A stretch of DNA of 64,000 nt from Porphyridium purpureum (lineage: Eukaryota; Rhodophyta; Bangiophyceae; Porphyridiales; Porphyridiaceae), in NCBI GenBank assembly GCA_008690995.1, contig VRMN01000001.1, positions 868,001 through 932,000 on the forward strand, in the 5' to 3' direction. The position numbers were made by a program, and so were the translations under genes. Under the pieces are notes generated by a model. The model had not been told where the DNA came from and made no database searches. It saw only the letters and a list, made by a program, of their open reading frames with translations. Of this stretch, positions 28,817 through 40,800 are shown one piece after another (within the stretch, counting starts at the first letter, position 1; each line of letters opens with the position of its first letter).

Positions 28817-31800
28817 ATGTTTGAGGGGATTGTGGCAGATCTGCTGACGCGCGTGCTCGGGCGCTACGTCAAGGGGATTGACCGCGAGAGTATCTCGCTG
28901 GGAGTTTGGTCCGGTACGATTGAGTTTTCAGACCTCGAGGTGCAGCATGAGGCGCTGGAATTGTTGTTCGAGACGCTTGGCTTGAGTCTGTCGCTGCAGG
29001 TCGAGGCTGGTATTGTCGCAAAGCTGTCTGTTCTAGTCCCCTGGAAAAATCTCAGGACTCAACCCGTCCAGATTTCGCTAAACGGCATTCGCGTGCTCGC
29101 GCGACCATCCAAGCTCGACGCGCTTAATCATGTGAAACGCAATGGGAGAGTCAAAAAGGCGCAGCTCGATGCCGACGATGCGCTCCGGCAAACTGCGTGG
29201 ATGACCCAAAGCGCAGATACTGCAAAGAACGCCACCAGCTCTACCGCAACAGCTTCACATGCGGCGTCATCGACTTCAGCCCGCACGTCCCGGCCGGAGT
29301 CTTCGAGAGTCGGCGGCATCGCCGATTTGACGTCCTCATTGATGACTCCCATCGCAGAAAACGTCATTATTTCAGTTCAAAACGTTGAGATTGTCTACGT
29401 CGACGACCTCTCGGATAAGGAGCATCCTTTCTGCGCCAGACTGCAGGTGAATGCTTTTTCCTTGCGGAACTTACCGATAGAGCCCGACGAAGAGGCGCAG
29501 CACGCCCGTAAAGTGCTGAACGTGGAGTCTGTGAGCCTCTCCTGGTCACCTCTCCCTCTCATTCAGGCACATAGAAGACGAGATTTTCATGGACTGTTTG
29601 CGAAACGGGTTGAGTCTGAGCGCGACATTCTTCGAGACTTATGCGGCGCAATTACGTTGAGCTGGGTTGAAGGCCCTATTCCAGATTCTGTTTCTTGCAA
29701 AGACGCAGCTAGTCACTCACCTTCAAGCCAGAATTGCTGGACCTACCCGCGCGTGGACATTTCCGTGCATTTTCCGTCTGCCAAAGTGGAGATTGACGAG
29801 TTTCAGTATAGCACATTGCTCAAGGCAGTTGCCTGGTTTGCGGAAACTGAACTGTCACAGACTGCATTTGCCGCTCCGCGTACCCTTTCGTCGCCACGAG
29901 AGCGTTGGAAGTGGGTGCTGAACGTGCTGCTACCCGGTGTATCCGAAAGCCTGAAAGAAGCGCGGCTCCTGCAGCCAGTCGAGCTGCGCGCTACGCTGGA
30001 CCAGATTAACAGGTATGTTATGGCCCGGGTGGAGCTCTTCAAAGCCTTGAGGCAGAACAAGCGGCCCCGCCGTGATGCGGCGGCTATCGTCGAGCGCATG
30101 GAGCTGGACATGCCATTCTTTCAGATTACCGCGCTGCGGGACATTGCCGACTTCAGGCTCCAGCTCGAGCTACGTGCCACTGCTGTTCCTTCGTCCGCCT
30201 CCCCCCCTTCTGTTGTGACAACCGAAAAGGCCGAGGGGAAGCAACTCCATGGCCGGGAACATGGCAACGCGGTACAGCCGCCATCGTCATTTAGATGGAA
30301 TCTGTTCCGGAAAACCAAAGTAGACCAGCCTGTTTCAGCCTCGACGAGATCATTGTCGCCGGTGCAACTGGAACGCGAAAATTCTGTCGGACAAATTGAT
30401 CATCGGGTAGGGGTCACTGTTGCGGTCCCTGTAAAGGTTGCGCCGCCAGTTGAAAAGGCCTTGGCTACAGAAGACATTCAAGAATTTTCCAAAAGCTGGC
30501 CGTCTGTTGGCGACATTGAGCGAAATCTAACGTCGGAAAGTACACACAGTGGAGCTGAATTGAGAAATGATGTTGTAACGAGAAGTCAGTCTCGGGAGGG
30601 TCAGGGTTCAGCAATGAAAGCCACGCAGCAGTCTGTTGCAAGGCGGCCGAGTTTTGTACGAACTGCGTCCGCCAAGAGTATTTCGAGCTCAGCGACAGGG
30701 ACACCGCCGCTGATATCTCGTGAGACGTCTAAGACCGGCGTGGTGGCTTCTTTGAGTGCGCAGCCGCGTTCTCACATTATTCCATTGGACTTGCGCCTTT
30801 CAGCTAGGATTGACAAATGCTTGATCGTGCTGTACAATGGTGGCTTTCCATCGGCAAAAGAAAGTAATCGTGGTCACATGCACGCAGCATCCATGGGATC
30901 GTCTGACGCATGCCGTTCCTCATTTTGTGAGCTGGTGCTGGATTCGCTGGGATGCGTGTTCGAATTTGGTCAAGACACTGCGGAGCTCGGAGTGCTGCTG
31001 GACTCTTGGTCCGCGCGTGATCCGCGCCAAGGTGCTGAAGTTGTTTATCCGCGTATGCGGCACAGAGGCAACCACTTCAACCATACCCATCACAAAAGTG
31101 AAGGAGGTAACAGTGACTTTGAGTTTTCAGCTGTTCAAGACAAGGACATGAGTGCCGCGCAAAGAAGGCAGGATCCTTTCTGCATATCACACACTGGCTC
31201 CCTTCGGCCGCGTGCATCACAGGTCGTGCAGGAAGCCGTTGACCGGATATCTGCAGTACGCACCTGTGCCGGCATGTCGGTTTCAAGTGGCAATCTTGAT
31301 GTGCATGATGGTGCTGCTAGCTCGGGACCCCTGCTTGCGGTTCGACTTGTGCACACGCGCAGGCAAAAGGTAGAGGCGGAGTTTGAGAGCAACGAAATTT
31401 GGTGTGACTGCTGCGATGACAATCGTCAGAGCGATGACGAGAGCGAACAGTTCGAGTCCATCGCACATATCAACGAAGACGGAAAATGCGACAAGTGCGG
31501 TCTCCGGCCGAATCTGGGGCTCTCGGTTGCACTTGGTCCAATGGATGCTGTCTTGGACGGGGAAAATGGAGCGTTTGCTAATGTGCTACGCTTTCTCACG
31601 CCACCCTCAGAGGTGCTTCCAGTCGTATCTCTACTCTCTTCGATAGCCGCCTCTCAGCTTGGCTTGCTTCGCCGGCAGATCGTGCTGCTGCACCATGCCA
31701 AAAATCGTCGTGCAGCTCCTGTCAAGATGCACGTCCACTTTGCCTGTCCGCGCTTTGTACTGCCTTGCAGTGCACGTGCCCTTCTCCTCCCCACCTTCGG

Positions 31801-34800
31801 TGACCAGCCAGCAATCGACAGAGTTTTGCAGGAGCACGGGCTCCAAGCTGAAAAAGACAAGGAGACACAGGTCGTGCTGATCGAGATGGCGATGCTCAGC
31901 TTCACAAACGCGATGGAACGGAAACCGCGGTTTGAGAGTGTCGGGTACACGACAGTGCTGTGGTCGCTTCGTGACGCATCCGCGTGGCTGAGTGCCCGTG
32001 GCACGCAAAATGCGGTGTGGGTCCGAGTTGCCCGAAATGTATTCGCGTTTGAGTGGAAACATGCCGTGCGGCTTGGACATGTTGACCGTGTGGATATTTT
32101 GGCACACCGATTGAACGCCAACGACGCAGTACTCGCGGTTAGTAGCGACAGTAATATGGGTACAAAGCAAGAGTACGCTACCACGAATGTGGTCGACGTG
32201 TCCACTGTTGATTTTGCTGCCACGACAGACAAGTTGCGAGAGCTTGCGCAGTGGTCTTTTCTGCGCTCCGTGTATTTACAAATATCTAGTCGATTCAAAC
32301 GGAAGACGCCGACTTTTCTTCCTCATGACATGTCCAATCAAGCTGGAACATCCGGTCTCGCTCCGACCTCAGAGGCGTCTTGGGTTGCCGTGTACGAAGC
32401 TGCGGTTCGGCGCACGTATTTGCCGATATTTTACGCGCACCAGTTGCACAGCAGTCAGAAGATTAGTGGTAGCGGCGGAAGCGCAGAGGCAAGAGAAAGG
32501 GAGATTGCAGCAACGGCAGCAGCCAAAATCGGAAAGTGGTCTTTTACGTGTAGGATTTCTTCGATTCGAGCATCGCTGAAGCAAAGCACCAGCGACTACA
32601 GTAGTCGGATGGGCTCTCCTTCTGGCAAGGTATGTTCGTTGCATCTCAACCGAGTATCCAGCATGCTGCATTCACTCAAAGGGCCCGCGCGTATCTCTGG
32701 CAATTTCAGCGTTGAGTCGATCTTGCTGAACGATTCGACGCGACATTCGCTGGCTCCACAAGGCGAATTATTCCGCGGAACGGGCACAGGCAACAGTATC
32801 GCGACGCTCGAAGCACCTGGTCCGTTTCTAAAGCTCGCCATTGATGAGAGTATGCAGTCTTATGTTCTCGAATTAGCCAGGATTCAGATTCATTGCGTGA
32901 AGGAGTCTTGGTTGAAGATCGCGAAGCTTTTGTTCGAAGCTAGACGGGAGTCTATCGTGCCCAAAGATCGACAGGTACACTCAGAACTGAGGGAGAAACA
33001 CGGTGGAGCATGGCTGAATGAGAACTCGTCATCAGTCACCGTAAGAATCGCGGCCTTTTTCGAGGCTCGCACGCGCTTCGTCGCAAAATGCAGAATTGAT
33101 GAAAGCACAATTTCTTTTCTGTCGCCTTGCGGCCTGATAGGCCAAACTGTAATATCTGGTGCGTTTTTCTCCGCTGGGTTCGTGTCGGTGTCGCGCAGCA
33201 ACGATGAGCATATCCAGTTGACAGGATCTCTGGATAGTATTATTGTGCGTGACGTCACCACACGTGTTGAAGATCACGAGGAGGTATTCAAGTATGTGCG
33301 CGACAAGACGTTGACCGGCCGGCTCAGTGACCAGATCACGTTCACGCTTCCCCGAACCATGCTGTGTGCGTGGATGTACAGAAGAGATGAGCACGACAAA
33401 GACGGCATTTCGACTCGTGGTGAAACAGGCAGCAAAGCGGATGTGGTAGATGGGCCAGCTGCAAGTGTATACGTTCTATTAAGTGGCGTGCGTGTTGTGT
33501 ATTTACAGCGCTCGGCGTCTTTGCTGCGAACCTTCTTGATGGACATTTTTGAAGCATTCCAGGATTTGGCGTGGGAGGATCAGTTGATCAAAACGCAGAG
33601 CAACCAATGTTCTACGAATTTCTTCGACGGAATATTTCCTGCGTTGCCTGTCCTGCCACCTGCATTGGCGCATTCACCTATATCTACACCTGCTTTCACA
33701 CAAGCATCTGCGTGGGAAAGAAGAAAGTCGTTTCCCCTCTCATTTGAATTTGTACTGAAGGATTTGGGCGTGATGATGCCCCGGCACTCGTACAACGAAC
33801 ATGAGGCCTTGGTGCTTTTTATGAAGCAGTGCAGTGTGAAGAGTGAGTCCACCCCGTCAGCGGGATACTGTGTTAGTATTGGTATCACAGTCTCTGGACT
33901 CGACGGGTATGTGGAGTACACCGCCGAGGCGACCACAGATCCAGGCCTTTCAAGCAGTGCGGCATGGCAATGGGAAAGCGACGACATGGAAAAGCAGCTA
34001 CAACAGGCCCGTGCAAGAGGCATGCAGCGGGTGTCGTGGGGAGCATGGAACAGCCAAAGTCGAGGCGGAACGAGTAGCAACGTGCGTCCGCGGCCGTCAA
34101 GATTTCTGCTTAACCATGACATGGAACTCAAGGTCGATATGTTTCGCGTGGTGCCGCTTCCGCAGAATGCATCCGCTCAGAAGAGTGCGAGAGAGAATGA
34201 TGTTTTTGGTGTCGAGTTTGTGATCGGCTTGTTGATGGAGCAGGGTCTTGTCGTGGACCAGGCGGACGAGTTCGGAACAAAAGACGTGCTTGTTGCGCAA
34301 AATCGGTATCTACCCGTACTTCGCGTCCGATGCGTGGGTACGTCGGAGCTTACATTGGTCATGAGCGAGGCAGAATATTCGATCATGTACTTCGTCGCAA
34401 CCGAGAATTTTACTGAGCGCGCGCATGGTATCGCTTTTGGGACCGAAGTCACAAATCATGACTTTGACCTAACCGAAGGGGTGCAGGGCAGAAGGCTGCC
34501 GTCATATTTCAGGCCAGAGCAACAAATTGTTGGCATGATCCCGTCAATTAAGGTAGAAATTGTTCGAGGTGATCGCAACGCGTCTATCGGGCGGTTGGCG
34601 GCGACTTCGCTGTGCAAAGTGCATGTCACGAATGCTACTTTCGTGGCGTCGCTGGAGGTCGGCAGCAAGCTGATGGTTGAGCTACATGCCGATCTAGATC
34701 GTGTCGTGGACACGCGCTCCGTCGACGGCGAAGATGGGGAGGGGCAGTCGTGTTCCGGCGCTTTCGCCACCACGGTCGTACGGTCAGCTTCACAGTCGCC

Positions 34801-37800
34801 ATCGCGAGTACCAAATCGATCTCTCTGCTTCCGATACAGTCGGCCGTTTGAGCATGCTCCTGAGCTCGTCGGTGAGCTACAAGGGCTTAGTGCTCTCGTT
34901 CTATCAGACTTCATGGCCACTGTTGCCTTCGACTTGTGTATTCCGGGTGATGCATTCCTGCTTACCACGCCAGAAAGCCCGACATGTGTGTTTCGTGGCC
35001 GTAGCGCAGTCCTTACACTCAAACAGTGCGACTGCTGGCTACCCGTCGAGCAGGCTTTGCCTGAGGATCGAGAAATCGGTATAGACCCGCGCGCTCTGGT
35101 GCTTGACACGGAGGCAGTTGCGCTCAAGGTTCTCTGGGAACCGGGCACACGAGAGAGGACGTATGACTTACGGGTCTGTGGCTTTGAGTGTGCAGTCAGT
35201 ATGCTTCCTTCCTTCTTCTTGTCCGGAAAGGGACAGGTTTTACCTGGTTGGGACGAGGAAAGCCGTGGCGCTTCGCTCTCTGCAGATCAGTTCCAGAAAC
35301 AACAAGCACTGCATTTTGAGTTGGGCATGAGTAGTGCTGGAATGGGAGTAGAAAACTGTATGGATGCGCTGCCCGGTACAGGAGCTGTGCCGGATCGCAC
35401 GGCTGGAGTCCTGGACGAAGAGACTCTAAGTAGGAACTTTGGTATACATCCCGATGTTTATCCTGCTGTTCACCAAACTCACCGCCGAAGTGTTTCAATC
35501 GTTCCCGGGAATCAAGCCGCAGCTATGGCAGGATCGGTTGCCGCTGGTGCACAAAGTAAGGTACCAATTGTGTACCCTTGTGAACTTTTTTTCATTTCAG
35601 ACCTTTCAGCGCACGAATTTGTTCGTGAGAATGGGCTTCGAGGGGCAGATGGAAAGTCGCTAGCGACGAATCCGCAATTGTGTAGGCGACTTCGAGCTTC
35701 GGCGAGTCAAGTAACAGTCTGTGTAGACCTTGCGGACGTTCACTTACTTCTTGCTGTTGCGCGACGCTTAGCGAAGCCTCTCACAGATTTCGATTCTCAA
35801 GGCAAACGTCTTTCAGCCGCAAAGAGTCACGCGCCTGATGTGTCTGCTGCAGCTTCGGTGGCTAGACCGGCAGTTGGCTTTCAGGTAGGCTTGTCGATTA
35901 CAATGCTGCAACTATTGCTGACCAAGTCGTCGTTGGGTCGGATGCCAAAGCCTGCCGCGCCAGCGCTGTCATGGACACCCCAACGTCCGCTTCTAGAAAT
36001 GGCGGTCCCCAGTTTCGAAGTGCACGCGTCGACCTCTGGATCCTCGCCTTCGCAAGCTTTAATGGATTTTCAAATTCGGCTTCAGTGCACGTGCGCCTTG
36101 AACTTATACCGCGATTTGCTGGGTGATTGGGTTCCGTTCGTCGAGCCGTGGACCTTCTCTGCTCGACTGGGCAGGAGCAGCAGCAAGAGTGAGAGGGTTG
36201 TGGTTGCGGAAGACTTATCGAACGCAGCAGCAATGCCGTCACGGTTGGTAAATGGGCGCATCAGCTCGCACAATCACCTGGATGTCAATCTGACACCTCT
36301 GGCTGTTTCGGTCATGGTGCAGATTACCGAGGCCTTGAGGGAGGCAGGGAAGCCATGGGGTCGTAATGGTGCTGCGTTGCCGCCGCCCACTGCGATTAGC
36401 AATCGGCTCCGTTCGTCTTACAGAACGTCTTGCTTCTTTGTGGAGAATAAGACCGGTCGCTCATTTGCGCTGAGTTTCCATCATAACCCCAGGCGGGTAG
36501 CCCTGCGCCCGAATGATTCAGCAGAGATTAATCTTCCGATCGCTGGTTCGGCGCAGCAGCAGGCATTTCTGATCTGGATGCTGTCTGGAATGCACAGTAG
36601 ACCGCGCGCATCCTTTCTGAATTCTCAAGAGGTTCAGGTACGTCCCGAGGATTATTTGTGTTGCAACCTACTTCTTCCGGGCTATGAGACGGCCAGGCTG
36701 TCTGTATCGAATCCGGGCTTGAAACGTGTTCGACTGGCTCCCGTGATTCAGGATTCGACTGCTCAAGCGTCGCCCGCGGGCTCACGCAGTTCTGCTCGAA
36801 AGAAGGCTGTTGCGCCGCCATTAGAGTTTGTATGGGAAGTGCGCATCGAGAATGGCATTCCACGCGGCGTGCTGCGTTCACTGTTGACCTTAACTAACCA
36901 GACGAATAGCGTTCTACAGGTCCTGTTGGGGGAGGGCTCACAAGCTTTGTGTCACACCATTGCCCCGGCGTGCACTTTCCACGTTCCTATTCTTTGGGTC
37001 GAGCGCAGCGTCCGTGTCCGTCCGCTTGTCGAGGACGGCAGAAAGGAGCTTGGCACCCTGCATCATAGGCATGCAGCCGATCAGGCTCAGCAGCAAAAGC
37101 CGACAAGGTTGGGCGTTTCCGCCACGGGAAGAACATGCGAGCTGGAGGCTTCTCTGGAGTGCAGAGAATATAAGCCTTCCTCGTCTGCCTCATCAGGGGA
37201 CGGTCGAATACTTGCAGGATCGATGTCTGATCTGAACCTACTCCGGATGCATCACGCTACTGCTGGAGTCAGCGGGAACTCATCCGCGGGAGACATCAGC
37301 GACGTGATTCACGCCGGGGTGGACCAAGATGACGTGCAGAAATCGTTACATTTTTATGATTGGAGCCATCCCTTACCTCGAGTGAGCTCTTTATCATCCG
37401 CAGCTGAAGCCGGCTCTTCATTCCTTCAGCGCCAGCGACCCGCTGCGGCCTCGGGGTCCAGTAGATACGGCAAGAGGCAGGGCAGCATGCATTTCGAGCG
37501 CGCTGCGTTGTTCGTTTCTTGCAAGCGCTCGATTGAAGATCGCAGTACGTGGGGAACAGTCGCAGGAGATGCAGAAGAGACGACGGCTGCTGATTTGATG
37601 AATTCAGATAATGGGATGCAGCTGCGAATGGGCGCTGAAAGCTACAGTAAGACTGCCACGGATGAACAGAAAGATACTGGCCCGCTCAAGAACCAGGGAA
37701 AGGTTCAGAAATTCCAGCAACGACAGCAGATTCCGGATTTCCATCTGACGCTTGTACCTGTCCTGGGTGCTGTTGGCACCTTAGACGTTGCACTGTGCGC

Positions 37801-40800
37801 TCCCCTGTCATTCCGGAACCTGCTTCCCCGCCCACTAATGCTGCAAATCAAGCAGAAAGCGCGTGCGGGTCAAGTAGTCGTAGGCGATCGTGATCGAGAA
37901 CGTAGACATCACGATGCGCACGTTGGTCGGCGGCATGAGGACCTGTACGTGTGCCGTGCGCTTGTCTACATCCAACCATTTCAAACGGTACGGGTTCATG
38001 CATTCAGTCCGCTGGAGACATCATTGTACGTCAGTGGATGCTACTCGAATATGAACGAGAAAGCGGTCGAAAACGCAAGTGACTCCACTCTTCTCGAAAG
38101 CTGGTGTCGTTTTGGAACCTTGGCATCTCTGGCGGCGAAGGCTGCGTCGATCGAGGTTGAACCACCACTGAATTCCGATACGGATGCGCCTTCTGGCCCT
38201 GCGGCAGTTCTAGGGGCTAGTACAAAGCGCGACAAGCCACTAGCACCGCCATATCACACGGCGGCTGCACTGGTGGTCCATTTTGATACATCGGGGAGCG
38301 AGGATGATATCAACAGCAGCATTGGTACAAACGAGAAGGTCTTCTACGCCAAGTTTTGGATTCGCAATCGTAGCGTGCTTCCTGTACGGTGCCGTGACCG
38401 ATCCAGACAGAAGTTGAATGGTGTTGTGGAGCTCATACCACACTCTTTGTTGTCCACCAGGTCGCCGCATTCACCTTCGGAGGAATTTCTGTGCTTGTCA
38501 GGTCCATTTGTTGCTTTCCAAGGAATGAAGGGTGCGCCTCTGGTGCTACCCGGTGGCGACACTGGTATGGTCGAAAGAGCACATTTTGCAAATCGGGATA
38601 TTCTGTCAGCGTCCACATCGTCAGCGCGCGCACCTGAATCCAATAAGAGGTGGGTGTCGCTGCCGTACGAGCTTTGGGACATTGATAAGGCTGTATATTT
38701 TAATGTGAGTGGCTGGGATATGGTATTGGAGGTCGTACCTGGCAATGGGGAATTGTACCGGTCCACGATGGCGACCATACGCTGCCCTTGGTGGATTGGT
38801 AATCTCACATCGCACGATCTCGAATGGCGTCCAGCATTGTCGTCAGCATCTCTGTCTTCGTCATCGACCTCCTCATCGTCCGCAGGTTACAGCGGAGGAC
38901 TGACAGCACGTGGCCATGCCGCTCAAGAGCATCCTGTTCCAAGCATGAGTTGGCGACCCGTACAGGTATCGTCCTTTTCGCGCGAGCGTTCCATCCAGAT
39001 TCGTATCCGAGACCAAGACCGGGACATAGCTTCGGCGTGGGAATGGAGTAATCCCGTGCAGTTGCGTGCAGACGCCGGTGCGACATTGTTCCTGAAGCTG
39101 TATCACCCAAAGACGCACGGGCAGTATATTGCGGAGCTTGCCATTCAAGATTTGCGTGGCGGTGCTAGGGGAATATTGGTGCACGCTCAAGATCCTGATA
39201 GCCCGCCGTATCGAATTGTGAATGCATGCGCTGACCATGACATTGCATTCTGCCAGATCGATCCACAGCACGGTTATAACTCGGGTTCAGCAGCACGACC
39301 GTTTTGGCTAGTGCATCCGGGCCACTCAACCAGGTATGCGTGGGATGAGCCACACGTGCGCCACCGTCTGCTTGCTGTGCAGATCATCTCGCGTGTCCCG
39401 GAGCATTCAGCCCTGGTCCCAACGGCGGAGTTCGAAATCAGCATTGATATTGTGTCCGCCTTGATCCTGCTTAAGGCTGGTAGCGCATGGAAAGTTTTCG
39501 TCCAAGTGGTCGATTCCACCAAAGTGGTGACCATCCAGGACGCATGTGAAGATGACCTTCAAGGTGCCAGTCCGACTGCGGGTACGAGTGCTAGTCACAT
39601 GACACGCGCCGCCGTGTTCGTCGATCTAGATGTCGAGTCTTCTCGCTCCGTGTTGAAAAGACAGTTTTCGTCGCATGTGCAGACCACGTTAGGGCCGGGC
39701 TTGTCCGTGAAGAAAATGAGTGTTGACAGCGAGAGAGGCTTCCGGCGCGGCATCCCCACGCTCCCTGCAAGCACCGGCGGTGGACGCGGCGAAGAAAGTG
39801 AGAGTAGAGCATTGCCGACTGGAATGGTTGAAGAACCAAGCCATTCGCTGCTTCAAAATTTTCAGTTTCTTGTGGATTTGTGGCTCCCCTCTGTGGGACT
39901 TAGTATTGTTGATTTGGGCGGGCTGCAGTGGTCGCCTTCGCCACAGGCAGCAAACGCTCGAATCCAGCATGACGAGGAGTTGTTGTACGTTTTGGCGACC
40001 GGTGTAGAATTCACAGCAGAGTCGCGCTGGGGATGTGAATCGGTCGTGGCTTCCTTCTCGATTGCTGATTTGCAGATGGACAATGTTTTGCCGGCTGCGA
40101 CTTGGGGTGTCGCGCTTTGGTTTCCTGCTGATCGTGGAAGCGCAAGTGTGAGTGTATCACAAAGCAGGGGCGCGAATACTGGCCGCCGGAAGTCTAATTC
40201 GCTTCTGAAGCGCGTTTCGTCAGATATGCACTCAGCGGGTGGCTGGCAGTGGTGGATGCGCGCGTCCCGGCAGGGTCGACCGGTCATCCGCGTTGTGCTG
40301 GAGATGCTGGTCACGGACAACATGTGGCGCCATGGAGACAAAGTGGTGCCGCGCACAGTGATGATAAAGAACATCCGCTCGCAGGTGTACCCGCTTGTGA
40401 TCCAGCTTGACGAAGAGATCGTCGCGCGCTGCTCGCATTTAATTTTTCAGCTCGATACGCTTTGCAAGGAGTCGCCGTCAACACCAATTTCGTCTGCGTG
40501 CGCGTCCTACCCTGTTGCGACGCCGACTTTGGTCGAGGTGGACTCGACGTGTGAGCCAATGCACAGCAACCTTTCTTCGATATCTCCGCTTGCAGATGGC
40601 TCGATAGGTTCCAGCGCCGCCCGAAAAGCGCAGTCAACTCTCGTATATATTGAGCACGTGCTCGTGAGCAACATCGAAATCGATCTGTCCTTCGCTTCAT
40701 CGTCACGGCGCGAGAGCCAGCTACGTTTCAAAACGGAAGCGAATGCACTGATTCGTGCGCTGCTGGCAACGGTGGGCAACGTGGAGAAGGCCGCTCTTAT